Below, one piece after another: positions 45,539-54,349 of a stretch of DNA of 64,000 nucleotides. Each line of letters starts with the position of its first letter. Position 1 is the first letter of the stretch. Location of the stretch: the NCBI GenBank assembly GCA_024758765.1, contig CP101406.1:4650001-4714000 (forward strand), in the 5' to 3' direction. A model generated the notes under the pieces. That model did no database searches. It saw only the letters and a program-made list of their open reading frames with translations, and was not told the origin of the DNA. The translations under genes and the position numbers were made by a program. The stretch comes from Mycobacterium sp. SVM_VP21. Its GTDB lineage: Bacteria; Actinomycetota; Actinomycetes; Mycobacteriales; Mycobacteriaceae.

Positions 45539-46636
45539 ATGCCGCACTTTGTCGCCCGCTCTTTGATCATCGCCGGTGCCGCCCTCGCCGGCGCCGGCAT
45601 GGTCACCGTCACCCCGGTAGCGGCGCCGCCGGCCGTGGCCTCGGCCGCGGATGTCCGGCTTGCCGCTGGTGAGGCTCAAGACATCCTGCTGGAGTTCGTG
45701 CGGCACGGGACTTCGACGGACAACGTGAATCTCATCAACGGCACCCTCGCGCCCGGAGCGCACCTGACCGGTGATCCCTACCCGGCCGCCTACAACGGCC
45801 AGCTCCAGGCGGAACAGGTGGGGCAGAGCCTCTATGACCAGTACGGTGCGACGGGCGTGGACGGGATCTTTGCCTCCGGGCTGATCCGGACCCAGGAAAC
45901 CGCCGCGCCGTTCGCGGACTTGATGGGCATGAACGTCACCAACCTGTCCGGCCTCAACGAGATCAGCGCCGGCATATGGGAAGGCATCCACGCGTCGACC
46001 GGGGATGAGTTCAAGAACATGGCCTTCATGTACCTGGCTGCGCCGATCGCATGGACCTACGGGCTCTACTGGGTGCCGCTGCTGGGTTCCTCGGATTACA
46101 ACGGAATGGCGTTCGAAGACCGCTTCGGCGGGGCCGTCCAACAGATCTACGCCACCAGCATCAACGCCGACGACCCCACCTATCAGGATGTTGCCTTCTC
46201 GCACGGCGCGGCGATCATGGCGTGGGTGCAGATGAACGTCGACAACCCCGACCCGTCGCTGATCTGGACCCACCCGCTGACAAACACCAGCCAGGTGGTG
46301 CTGGAGGGCAACCCCACCGACGGTTGGACGCTGGTCAGCTGGGACGGGATCGACGTCGCGCCGGCGGATACCGCGACGCAACTGTTCGTCGCGTTCCGGG
46401 ATCTGATGACGGTGCCGCAGATGGCGATGTTCCACATCCAGCAGGCGCTGCTGAGCATGGATTCCACCCAGATCACCGATGCCTTTTCGACCGGCTTCAC
46501 CGATGTCTGGAATGAGATGGTGCAGTTCCCGCAGACGGTGTGGAACATCGTGATGGATTCGTTCGATTCCAGTCCGGCCGCGGCCGTCTCCACCGACATC
46601 GCCGGATCGATGGCCGACCTCGCCGCGGTGATTTGA
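45539..46636 (+). CDS. Secreted histidine-phosphatase-family protein
   Basis: The 365-residue protein has a signal peptide (residues about 1-37, SLIIAGAALAGAGMVTV, ending VASAADV). The catalytic motif LEFVRHGTSTDN (RHG, His56) and the second histidine in VAFSHGAAIMAWV follow. The histidine-phosphatase domain ends near residue 275. The last 90 residues (TATQLFVAFRDLMTVPQM to the end) have no family I recognise and look like a mycobacterial tail with amphipathic helices. The substrate is unknown; an extracytoplasmic phosphomonoesterase is likely. Ribosome site GGAGA precedes the ATG, and a perfect CRP-type operator lies just upstream. Confidence 0.85.
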   Translation: MPHFVARSLIIAGAALAGAGMVTVTPVAAPPAVASAADVRLAAGEAQDILLEFVRHGTSTDNVNLINGTLAPGAHLTGDPYPAAYNGQLQAEQVGQSLYDQYGATGVDGIFASGLIRTQETAAPFADLMGMNVTNLSGLNEISAGIWEGIHASTGDEFKNMAFMYLAAPIAWTYGLYWVPLLGSSDYNGMAFEDRFGGAVQQIYATSINADDPTYQDVAFSHGAAIMAWVQMNVDNPDPSLIWTHPLTNTSQVVLEGNPTDGWTLVSWDGIDVAPADTATQLFVAFRDLMTVPQMAMFHIQQALLSMDSTQITDAFSTGFTDVWNEMVQFPQTVWNIVMDSFDSSPAAAVSTDIAGSMADLAAVI

Positions 46637-46650
46637 TCGCTGTGCGCCTC

Positions 46651-46678
46651 ACGGGCGGCCCAGCGACGGGCCGCCCGT
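46651..46678 (+). terminator. Hairpin between phosphatase and esterase genes
   Basis: A perfect 11-bp stem: ACGGGCGGCCC (46651-46661), 6-base loop, GGGCCGCCCGT (46668-46678). It lies 15 bp after the phosphatase stop, and its distal arm contains the first two bases of the GTG taken as the start of the next gene. It could terminate transcription or hide the start codon. Confidence 0.65.
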
Positions 46679-47606
46679 GAGCCTCGATCCTCAGATCGCC
46701 GAGTTGTTGCCGGTGCTCAACGCGGGATTTCCCCGCGTCGAGACGATGACCGGTCCGCAGGCGCGAGCGGCAATTCGTGCCCGCCTGCAGGTGCCCGCCG
46801 AGCCGGAGCCGGTGGGCGGCGTGGCAGAGCGCACCGTCGCCGGCCCCGCGGGCCCAATCCCGGTCAGGATCTACCGGCCCGCAACCGCGCCCGATGCCGG
46901 CTTGCCGGTGGTGGTGTTCGCGCACGGCGGCGGATTCGTGTTCTGCGGCCTGGATTCTCACGACGGACTCTGCCGGGCCATGGCGAACGGGCTGGGCGCG
47001 GTGGTGGTGTCAGTCGACTATCGGCTGGCGCCGGAGGCGCGCTGGCCGGCGGCTGCCGACGACGTCTACGCGGCGACCGCATGGGCGGCGCGGAACGCCG
47101 AGCGGTGGGGTGCGGATCCGGGCCGGCTGGTGGTCGCCGGGGACAGTGCCGGCGGGAATCTCGCCGCGGTCACCGCGATGATGGCCCGCGACCGTTGCGG
47201 ACCGGAGATCGCTTGTCAGGTACTGATCTACCCGGTGATCGCCGCCGACTTCACGACCGTCTCTTACCAGAAGTTCGGGGAAGGCTTCTACAACACCGCT
47301 GCCGCCATGGCTTGGTACTGGGACCAGTATCTGCCCGGCGTTACCGACCGCACCCACCGCTACGCCTCGCCGATCCAAGACGTACGCGCCGGGCTGCCCT
47401 CAGCCGTGGTGATCACCGCGGGCTGTGACCCGCTCTGTTCTGAAGGGCAGGCCTATGCGGCGGCCCTGGCAGCCTCGGGCGTTGCGACCACCCACCGCGA
47501 CTATCCGGGTGCCATCCACGGGTTCTTGACCATGCCGATGTTGCAGCTGGCTCAGCGCGCCCGACAGGCGTTATGGGCCGACATGGCGGAGTTCCTGAGG
47601 GGCTGA
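46677..47606 (+). CDS. Alpha/beta hydrolase, hormone-sensitive lipase family
   Basis: The 309-residue esterase/lipase has an oxyanion motif AHGGGFVFC, nucleophile elbow AGDSAGGNLAA (Ser near residue 157), catalytic Asp in CDPLCSEGQAYA and His in AIHGFL. These are the HSL-family (LipN/LipI-like) features of mycobacteria. The GTG at 46677 lacks a ribosome site and lies in the arm of a hairpin. The family's usual N-terminus (LDPQIAELLPVLN) is present immediately after it, so I keep it. The substrate is unknown. It could open a lactone made by the monooxygenase at 48648 (inference). Confidence 0.85.
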   Translation: MSLDPQIAELLPVLNAGFPRVETMTGPQARAAIRARLQVPAEPEPVGGVAERTVAGPAGPIPVRIYRPATAPDAGLPVVVFAHGGGFVFCGLDSHDGLCRAMANGLGAVVVSVDYRLAPEARWPAAADDVYAATAWAARNAERWGADPGRLVVAGDSAGGNLAAVTAMMARDRCGPEIACQVLIYPVIAADFTTVSYQKFGEGFYNTAAAMAWYWDQYLPGVTDRTHRYASPIQDVRAGLPSAVVITAGCDPLCSEGQAYAAALAASGVATTHRDYPGAIHGFLTMPMLQLAQRARQALWADMAEFLRG

Positions 47607-47706
47607 GGTTCGGCCCAGCCCGGGTACCGCTCAGCGGGACTTCCGCTTGAACCACTCCACTGCGCTTCGCACACTTGACCCACTGACCGTTCAGGGGAGA
47701 ACCATA

Positions 47707-48522
47707 GTGTCGCCAATGATCAGCATCGCCGAGGCGTCTGGACGCGCGGCCGCGGCAACCTCATTGTGGCGTGCAGAACGGCTGGGCCGTCCTATCGAGT
47801 CCCTGTGCGATATGTCCCCAGGACTGAATATCGATGACGCATATGCGATTCAGCGGCGCAACATTGCGCGCAGAGTCGACGCCGGATCGGCGATCTGCGG
47901 GCACAAAGTCGGACTGTCCTCCCCGATAATGCAGCAGATGATCGGGGTGTACGAGCCGTGTTACGGCCACCTGCTCACCGACATGATGGCCGACGACGGC
48001 GATACGGTGAAGTTGTCCGGACGGTACCAGCCCCGGATCGAAGTCGAGGTGGCATTTGTGCTCGGGGACAGCCTGCCTGGGCGGCGTTGCACTGAACGCG
48101 ATGTGCTGGCCGCCACCGACTACGTCACCGCAGCCATCGAGGTGATCGACAGCCGCATTCAGGACTGGCGTATCGGCATTGTCGACGCGATCGCGGACAA
48201 TGCCTGCGCCGCGCGATTCGTGCTGGGCTGGCAGGGCTGTCCGCCGGGGGCCGTGGACCTGACCGACATCGACGCCGTGCTCTACTCCGGTCACGCTGGA
48301 CGCGAGGTTGTCGTCACCCGGGGAAACGCCGGTATGGTGCAGGGCAATCCGGCCGCGGCCGTGGCTTGGCTGGCCCGCACGGTCGCACGATCCGGGGTGC
48401 GTCTGGAAGCTGGTCACACCATTCTGTCCGGAGCGTGCACCCCTGCCTTCGATGTCGGTGTGGGCGATCGATTCCGGGCTGAACTGGCCGGTATCGGAAG
48501 CGTTTCCGTCGAATTCTGGTGA
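47707..48522 (+). CDS. 2-hydroxypenta-2,4-dienoate hydratase-like protein
   Basis: The protein is 271 residues from the GTG at 47707, with ribosome site GGGGAGA (47693-47699); a start at 47647 is possible but lacks one. The hydratase/decarboxylase fold (MhpD, BphH, HsaE family) is shown by GHKVGLSS, GVYEPCYGHLL, PRIEVEVAFVLG (metal-binding Glu pair) and NAGMVQGNPAAAVAWLAR. Such enzymes hydrate 2-hydroxypentadienoates from meta-cleavage of aromatic or steroid rings. The matching aldolase and aldehyde dehydrogenase are not in this window, so the pathway is incomplete here. The 3' end runs into the 58-bp tandem repeats. Confidence 0.87.
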   Translation: MSPMISIAEASGRAAAATSLWRAERLGRPIESLCDMSPGLNIDDAYAIQRRNIARRVDAGSAICGHKVGLSSPIMQQMIGVYEPCYGHLLTDMMADDGDTVKLSGRYQPRIEVEVAFVLGDSLPGRRCTERDVLAATDYVTAAIEVIDSRIQDWRIGIVDAIADNACAARFVLGWQGCPPGAVDLTDIDAVLYSGHAGREVVVTRGNAGMVQGNPAAAVAWLARTVARSGVRLEAGHTILSGACTPAFDVGVGDRFRAELAGIGSVSVEFW

Positions 48523-48636
48523 ACCGCTGGGCCTAATGCGGCGGTCCCAGTTTCGCTTCTCCTTCGTCGAGGCTCGCTGAACCGCCGGGCTCAATGCGGC
48601 GGTCCCAGCTTCGCTTCTCCTTCGTCGAGGCTCGCT
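48521..48636. repeat. Two tandem 58-bp repeats between convergent genes
   Basis: Unit 1 (48521-48578) and unit 2 (48579-48636) are identical except for about 4 bases. A 15-bp partial third unit follows. Each contains GCGGTCCCAG, CGCTTCTCCTTCGTCGAGG, then CTCGCT and GAACCGC, so GCGGT and ACCGC can form the base of a hairpin. The array begins at the hydratase stop codon and ends close to the stop of the convergent monooxygenase. A diverged single copy is at 41083. Confidence 0.85.
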
Positions 48637-48647
48637 GAACCGCCGGC

Positions 48648-50246
48648 TCAGGATTCGATAACGTCGAATCCCTTGTAGCCGGCCTCTGCGACCGCGGCGA
48701 TGATCTGCCCGTACACGCCGAAGCCACCGATGAAGGGCATGAAGACCCGCGGCCGGCCCGGGATGTTGGCGCCCAGATACCACGAGTTCGCTTGCGTCAT
48801 AAGGGTGCCTGCCGCGCGTTGCGCGCATTCGGCACCCCATTCGGCGGCTGCGTCCCGGCGTGCCTCCAGCGCGATCGCATCGTGGGCGCCCAGATAGCCG
48901 ATCGCGTCGGCGATCCAGTCGACATGCAACTCCGAATGCAACACCATGTTGGCCAACACCGAGGGGCTGCCGGGTCCGGTGAGGTTGAATAGATTCGGGA
49001 AGCCCGGAATCCCCAGTCCCAGGTAGGTGTTCGGGCCATTGGCCCATGCGTCGTTGAGGGTCTGACCGTCGCGGCCCACGACCCGCAACTTTTCGACCGA
49101 TCCGGTCATCGCGTCGAACCCGGTCGCGAACACCAGAGCATCCAGCTCGTAGTGCGCATCGGACGTGTGCACACCCGCGGCATCGATCCGTTCGATTGGC
49201 GTGGCACGCAGATTCACCAGGGACACGTTGTCCCGGTTGAAGGTCTGAAAGTAGTTTGAGTCGGTGCAGATTCGCTTGGTGCCGATCGGGTGGTCCTTGG
49301 GGATCAGCAGTTCCGCCGTCGCCGGATCGTCGATGACCGCGCGCACCTTCTCCTCCCAGAACATCCGTGCGGTGTCGTTGGCCTCGATGGTGGTGGTTTG
49401 GTCGGGGAAAGTCTTGGCGAACAGCACGCCACCGAGCTGCCAGCGCTTCTCGTAGGCGTCACGCAGTTCTTCGGCGGATGCTTGTACCGCCAGCTTCGGG
49501 TGGGGTCGGTGCGGTGAACCGCCACCGCTGTCCATCGAAAGCTGCCGGCGTTCGGCATAGCCGGCCTTCTGGGCCTGCCTAGTGGCGTCATCGAGCGGGA
49601 TATTGCCGGCCGGCACGCTGTAGTTTGCGGTGCGCTGGAACACGTTCAAATGTGCGGCCTGCTCGGCGATAGGCGGAATCACTTGAATACCGGACGAACC
49701 GGTACCAATCACGCCTACCCGCTTGCCGGTGAAGTTGACGCCTTCGTGCGGCCAGCGCCCGGTGTGGTAAATCTGCCCGCCAAAGGTCTCGAGCCCGGCG
49801 ATCGCCGGAATGTTCGCATTCGACAGCGGGCCCACCGCAAGCACACAGAACTTGGCTGACACGACGTCGCCGCCGTCGGTGCGGACCTCCCAGCGCTGCG
49901 CCGTCTCATCGAGGATCATCTCGGTGACCCGGGTGCCGAACCGGATGTGCCGTCGCAAGTCGAAACGGTCCGCGACGTGGTTCAGGTAGGCCAGGATCTC
50001 CGGCTGGGTGGCGTACTTTTCGGTCCAGTCCCATTCCTGTTGCAGGTCATCGTCGAACGAGTACGAGTAGTCGACGCTTTCCACATCGCAGCGAGCCCCG
50101 GGGTAGCGGTTCCAGTACCAGACGCCCCCCACGCCATCGGCGGCCTCGAACGCCTGTACCGACAGACCGTCGCGGCGGAATCGGTGTATCGCGTAGAGCC
50201 CGCCGAAGCCGGCGCCGATCACTACGACATCAACGGAGCTGGTCAT
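48648..50246 (-). CDS. Flavin-containing Baeyer-Villiger-type monooxygenase
   Basis: The 532-residue enzyme has two Rossmann motifs: VVVIGAGFGGLYAIHRFR (FAD, near residue 8) and VGVIGTGSSGIQVIPPI (NADPH, near residue 185). Between them lies the BVMO fingerprint FGGQIYHTGRWP (consensus FxGxxxHTxxWP). This type inserts oxygen next to a ketone, giving an ester or lactone, and resembles cyclohexanone and steroid monooxygenases. It is divergent from an SDR across 132 bp containing the CCCTGGAACAGGG palindrome. An HSL esterase and SDRs nearby could supply the ketone and open the lactone (inference). M. tuberculosis mymA is a related family member. Confidence 0.92.
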   Translation of the reverse strand: MTSSVDVVVIGAGFGGLYAIHRFRRDGLSVQAFEAADGVGGVWYWNRYPGARCDVESVDYSYSFDDDLQQEWDWTEKYATQPEILAYLNHVADRFDLRRHIRFGTRVTEMILDETAQRWEVRTDGGDVVSAKFCVLAVGPLSNANIPAIAGLETFGGQIYHTGRWPHEGVNFTGKRVGVIGTGSSGIQVIPPIAEQAAHLNVFQRTANYSVPAGNIPLDDATRQAQKAGYAERRQLSMDSGGGSPHRPHPKLAVQASAEELRDAYEKRWQLGGVLFAKTFPDQTTTIEANDTARMFWEEKVRAVIDDPATAELLIPKDHPIGTKRICTDSNYFQTFNRDNVSLVNLRATPIERIDAAGVHTSDAHYELDALVFATGFDAMTGSVEKLRVVGRDGQTLNDAWANGPNTYLGLGIPGFPNLFNLTGPGSPSVLANMVLHSELHVDWIADAIGYLGAHDAIALEARRDAAAEWGAECAQRAAGTLMTQANSWYLGANIPGRPRVFMPFIGGFGVYGQIIAAVAEAGYKGFDVIES

Positions 50247-50271
50247 GGGAGGAAGCTACCGATGCCGGAGG

Positions 50272-50286
50272 GCCCTGGAACAGGGC
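50272..50286. promoter_or_regulatory. Candidate operator copy 1 (CCCTGGAACAGGG)
   Basis: GCCCTG-GAA-CAGGGC, a perfect 15-bp palindrome with 6-bp arms. It lies 26 bp upstream of the monooxygenase start (50246) and about 93 bp upstream of the SDR start (50379). The same core with one central change occurs at 55931-55943. The IclR regulator at 51206 is a candidate binder, since IclR proteins recognise short palindromes of this length. Confidence 0.6.
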
Positions 50287-50309
50287 TTGTCCCGCTGGGT
50301 GGGAATTGA

Positions 50310-51155
<846 letters not shown>

Positions 51156-51205
51156 GGCCGCTGGTTTCAGCCCCTCGGCCGCCAGCTGCATGGGAGTGTG
51201 GAGCT

Positions 51206-52057
51206 ATGGCAGCTGCTGGCCACGGGGACCCGCCGACGTCGATGGTTGCTCGGGTCGCACTGATCATGAACGTGTTCGAGCCTGGCGAGTGTCTGCGTCT
51301 GGATCAAGTGGTCTCGCGCACCCAGCTGCCACGTTCGTCGGTTCATCGCATCCTCAACCAGCTGCATTCCGTGGGGCTGCTGCGCCACCGCGCCGACGGA
51401 TACACGCTGGCGGCCTCATCACTTCCGGTGACCCGGATGGTCGAGTACTCCCAGCTGCGTGCCGTCGCCTCGCGGACACTCGAACGGCTCCACGCAGATA
51501 CCGGATTGGTGGTCCACCTAGGCGTGCTGCTCGGCGGTGAGGTCGTCTATCTGGACAAGGTGGCCGGACGCAGCGCAGTCGTGTTGCCGACCCGAGTCGC
51601 CGGCCGTACCCCCGCGAACGCCAGTGCCCTGGGCAAGGCGATGCTCGCGCAGCTTCCGGCGGAGGAGGTCGACTCGGTGTTCAGCGGGCCGCTGAGCAAG
51701 CTCACCCGGGCCACGATCGTGGACCTGGCCACCCTGCATCAGGAGCTGACCCGAATCCGGTCCCGGCACGGCCTGGCCTACGACAACGAGGAATTGGCGG
51801 TCGGTCTGTGCAGTGTCGCCGCCCCGATCCGCACCAGCGATGGGGAAGTGGCTGGCTTGTCGCTGACCGGTACGTTGCCGATGCACCGGTTGCAGCGCAC
51901 CGCACCGTTCGTGATGCGCGCCGTCGGCCGCATCTCCCACTATCTGGGCCGAGCCGATCCCGAAGCGGCGGTGCGGGGTTCGCAAGCTCCGGTGAGCGAA
52001 ACCGACACCATGTTGTCGCGGGTGCTGCGCACCCTGACCTCCGACGCGTGGGTGTAG
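51206..52057 (+). CDS. IclR-family transcriptional regulator
   Basis: The 283-residue protein has an N-terminal winged helix (residues about 15-75, with LRLDQVVSRTQLPRSSVHRIL as the recognition region in pieces LDQVVSRTQLPRSSVHRI). The IclR effector-binding GAF-like domain follows (LVVHLGVLLGGEVVYLDKV, ASALGKAMLAQLP and CSVAAPIRTSDGEVAGLSL in parts). IclR regulators usually control catabolic genes in response to an aromatic or acid metabolite. It is in the middle of the catabolic cluster, 50 bp after an SDR with which it may be cotranscribed. The CCCTGG palindromes at 50272 and 55931 are plausible targets. Confidence 0.88.
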   Translation: MAAAGHGDPPTSMVARVALIMNVFEPGECLRLDQVVSRTQLPRSSVHRILNQLHSVGLLRHRADGYTLAASSLPVTRMVEYSQLRAVASRTLERLHADTGLVVHLGVLLGGEVVYLDKVAGRSAVVLPTRVAGRTPANASALGKAMLAQLPAEEVDSVFSGPLSKLTRATIVDLATLHQELTRIRSRHGLAYDNEELAVGLCSVAAPIRTSDGEVAGLSLTGTLPMHRLQRTAPFVMRAVGRISHYLGRADPEAAVRGSQAPVSETDTMLSRVLRTLTSDAWV

Positions 52058-52072
52058 CTCGGCGGGCCCGGC

Positions 52073-53152
52073 TCACAAGATGAATTCGTCGACCTTCAAA
52101 CCGAACGCGAACTGACCGACGACCGACAGCACTCGTTCGGCGTCGTTGGACACGTGCATGCGGGCCGTCTGTACATCGCGCCAGACCCGCTCCACCAACC
52201 CGTCGAGGTCCGGTCCCGACCGCTCGACGAACCAGCGGACCACCTGCGCCGCGCGTTCGAACGCCACCACCTGGTCTCGTCTGCCGCGCAACAACAGCGC
52301 GGCGTCCGGGAATGCGTCGTGGTCCGCGCAGCTCATGAATTCGCTTATATTGCGCTCGATTTGCCGTATCGATAAGTGCACTCCGGTACTCGCGGTCGCT
52401 ATCGCGTCTAGGGGGCCGGTGAAGGATGGTCGGCGCGCGGTAAGCAGCCCGAGAGCGGCACCGATCACCGGCACGGTCCCGGCATGGGTGTACAACACCG
52501 TCTGCGGAAGTCGGTAGAGCGGTGCCAGGCCGGCGCGCGGCTGCTGGCTGACCCCGAACGTGCGGTAGTGGGGCACGATGGCACGGGAAACCACCACTTC
52601 GTCAGCGCCGATACCGCGTAGACCCAGGCCGTTCCAATTCGGCTCGATCGTGAAGTCCTCGCGGGGCACCAGCGCGACGGTGAAGTCCTGGGCGGCGCCG
52701 TCCTCGCCGACGAGCACCGCCCCGGCCATCAGCCATGAGGCGTGTTGCGCGCCCGCGCAACGGCTCCACCGGCCGGAGAGCCGAAATCCTCCGCTGGTCT
52801 GTTCCAGCCGCCCAGTGGGCGCGTAGGACTCGCAGAGCAACGCTCGTGGGTTGTCGGCCCAAACATCGTGCTGCGCCCGTTCGTCGAACAGTGCCAGGTG
52901 CCAGGCGTGCACACCCAACATCGCGGCCAGCCAACCCGTGGAGGTACATGCCGCCGCGATGTCGCGACTGGCGGTCAGGTACTCGTCCGGGTGGGCCTGC
53001 GCCCCGCCGAATGCGGTGGGCCGCAGTATCGCGAAGAACCCGGCCTCGTGCAGGCCAGCGATGATGTCGGCATCGACCGCGCCATTGCGGTCGACATCGG
53101 CCGCCGCCTCGGCAATCGCGGGAAGTAGTGCGCGGACCGCCTCGACGGTCAT
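52073..53152 (-). CDS. Acyl-CoA dehydrogenase/HsaA-fold flavoprotein A
   Basis: A 359-residue protein of the acyl-CoA-dehydrogenase structural superfamily. AGFFAILRPTAFGGAQ is the usual N-terminal flavin-domain signature, followed by STGWLAAMLGVHAWHLALF and SGRWSRCAGAQHASWL. It has no clear catalytic glutamate that I can place. The layout is closer to two-component flavin monooxygenases such as HsaA (3-hydroxy-9,10-secosteroid monooxygenase oxygenase) than to fatty-acid FadE enzymes. A flavin reductase would then be needed, and none is nearby. It is divergent from a related gene at 53312, with 159 bp between, containing an inverted repeat. Confidence 0.8.
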   Translation of the reverse strand: MTVEAVRALLPAIAEAAADVDRNGAVDADIIAGLHEAGFFAILRPTAFGGAQAHPDEYLTASRDIAAACTSTGWLAAMLGVHAWHLALFDERAQHDVWADNPRALLCESYAPTGRLEQTSGGFRLSGRWSRCAGAQHASWLMAGAVLVGEDGAAQDFTVALVPREDFTIEPNWNGLGLRGIGADEVVVSRAIVPHYRTFGVSQQPRAGLAPLYRLPQTVLYTHAGTVPVIGAALGLLTARRPSFTGPLDAIATASTGVHLSIRQIERNISEFMSCADHDAFPDAALLLRGRRDQVVAFERAAQVVRWFVERSGPDLDGLVERVWRDVQTARMHVSNDAERVLSVVGQFAFGLKVDEFIL

Positions 53153-53180
53153 GCGAGGCTGACGACGCGCTGCAGGTCTG

Positions 53181-53217
53181 CGGCTTTCGGGCCTAGCGCC
53201 TCAACACCCGAAAGCCG
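53181..53217. repeat. Inverted repeat in the divergent promoter region
   Basis: CGGCTTTCGGG (53181-53191), 15-base loop, CCCGAAAGCCG (53207-53217): perfect 11-bp arms. It lies between the divergent flavoprotein genes, 28 bp above the start of the minus-strand gene and 94 bp before the plus-strand start. It is followed by TTT on the plus strand, so it could serve as an operator, an mRNA leader hairpin or a terminator for stray transcription. Confidence 0.55.
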
Positions 53218-53311
53218 TTTCATGCGATCAGCCTAATGAACTGCGGCACAACCGCTGCTTCCTTTCGGTCAAACTTGGATACCATTCCTCATCGCGCACA
53301 AGGAGGTGGGA

Positions 53312-54349
53312 ATGACCCGACCGTCGACTGTGCACAGCGTCGCGCGCGAGATTCTCGACGTGGTGGCGCCGGTCGTTGCTGTCGAAGGCGAAAAGTGGCC
53401 GTCGACACCGCAATTGACGGCGGTGATGCAGCAGTGTGGCGGATGGCGAATGTTGCAACCGGTGCGCTACGGAGGCCCTGCGGTCACGGCCGAGGAGTTC
53501 CTCGTGGCGGTCTCGGAGTTGGCGGCGCTGGACGCATCGCTGGGATGGCTTACCGCGATGTTCAACGCGGCGGCCCACGAGGTCGGCAGCCTGCCCGGCG
53601 CGGTGGCCGACGAAGTATGGGGCGGTGACAGCACGGCGCTGATCGCACCGGGCTACTGCTCGGAAGGACGTCTGGTGCTCGCCGGTGCGGAATCCCAACT
53701 GACCGGCTGTTGGCACGCGGTCGGCGGCGCGGATTTCGCGGATTGGCTCCTGTTGACCGCTGACGGTGACGATGGCCGTTACCGGGTGCTGCTGCCCCGC
53801 GCGCAGGTGAACGCCGAGCCGGTGCGCAACCCGTCCGGACTGCTCGGGATAGACATCTGCGACGTCAAAGTGTCTGACGTTGCCGTGCCAGCCCGCCGCA
53901 TCTTCCCGTCTTCGGCGTCGGCGCTGCCCGGCGCGGGGGCGGCAGCGACGGTGATCGGGGCGGCCGATGGGGTGTGGCACCGGCACGTCGGGGAGATCCG
54001 CCAGCGACTGTCGGCCTCCTACGGCAGCGAGGAGGTCATGGATCGGCCATCGTCGACGGCCCATGTGGGTCGTGCTGCCTGCGATATCGACGCCGCCAGA
54101 CTCCAGCTCAGTGCAACGCTGCCGGCGGACGGTGGTAGTGCCGACGCCGAGATGGTGCGCACGGCGGCAACCGCACAGCTGCAGGCCGCCGCACGAGCAC
54201 GTGATGCGGCCGATGATCTGCTGGCCAGCAGCCGGCGTCATGCGCTGGCCTCCTCGGATCCGGTCAGCCGGCTGTGGCAGGGCACGCACGCGTGCTTCGG
54301 GCTGACCGCGCGGCTGCTGGACGGCCTGTCAGACGGCTTCGTCGACTGA
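53312..54349 (+). CDS. Acyl-CoA dehydrogenase/HsaA-fold flavoprotein B
   Basis: The protein is 345 residues from the ATG at 53312, five bases after AGGAGG. The family is shared with the divergent gene at 52073-53152: GWRMLQPVRYGGPAVTAEEF aligns with the flavin-domain region, and DASLGWLTAMFNAAAHEV with its substrate helix. The sequence is less conserved in the C-terminal helical bundle, with short acidic and Ala-rich helices. It may form a hetero-oligomer with protein A, as paired FadE or HsaA-like subunits do; this is inference. The 3' end overlaps the convergent acyltransferase by 21 bp. Confidence 0.75.
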   Translation: MTRPSTVHSVAREILDVVAPVVAVEGEKWPSTPQLTAVMQQCGGWRMLQPVRYGGPAVTAEEFLVAVSELAALDASLGWLTAMFNAAAHEVGSLPGAVADEVWGGDSTALIAPGYCSEGRLVLAGAESQLTGCWHAVGGADFADWLLLTADGDDGRYRVLLPRAQVNAEPVRNPSGLLGIDICDVKVSDVAVPARRIFPSSASALPGAGAAATVIGAADGVWHRHVGEIRQRLSASYGSEEVMDRPSSTAHVGRAACDIDAARLQLSATLPADGGSADAEMVRTAATAQLQAAARARDAADDLLASSRRHALASSDPVSRLWQGTHACFGLTARLLDGLSDGFVD

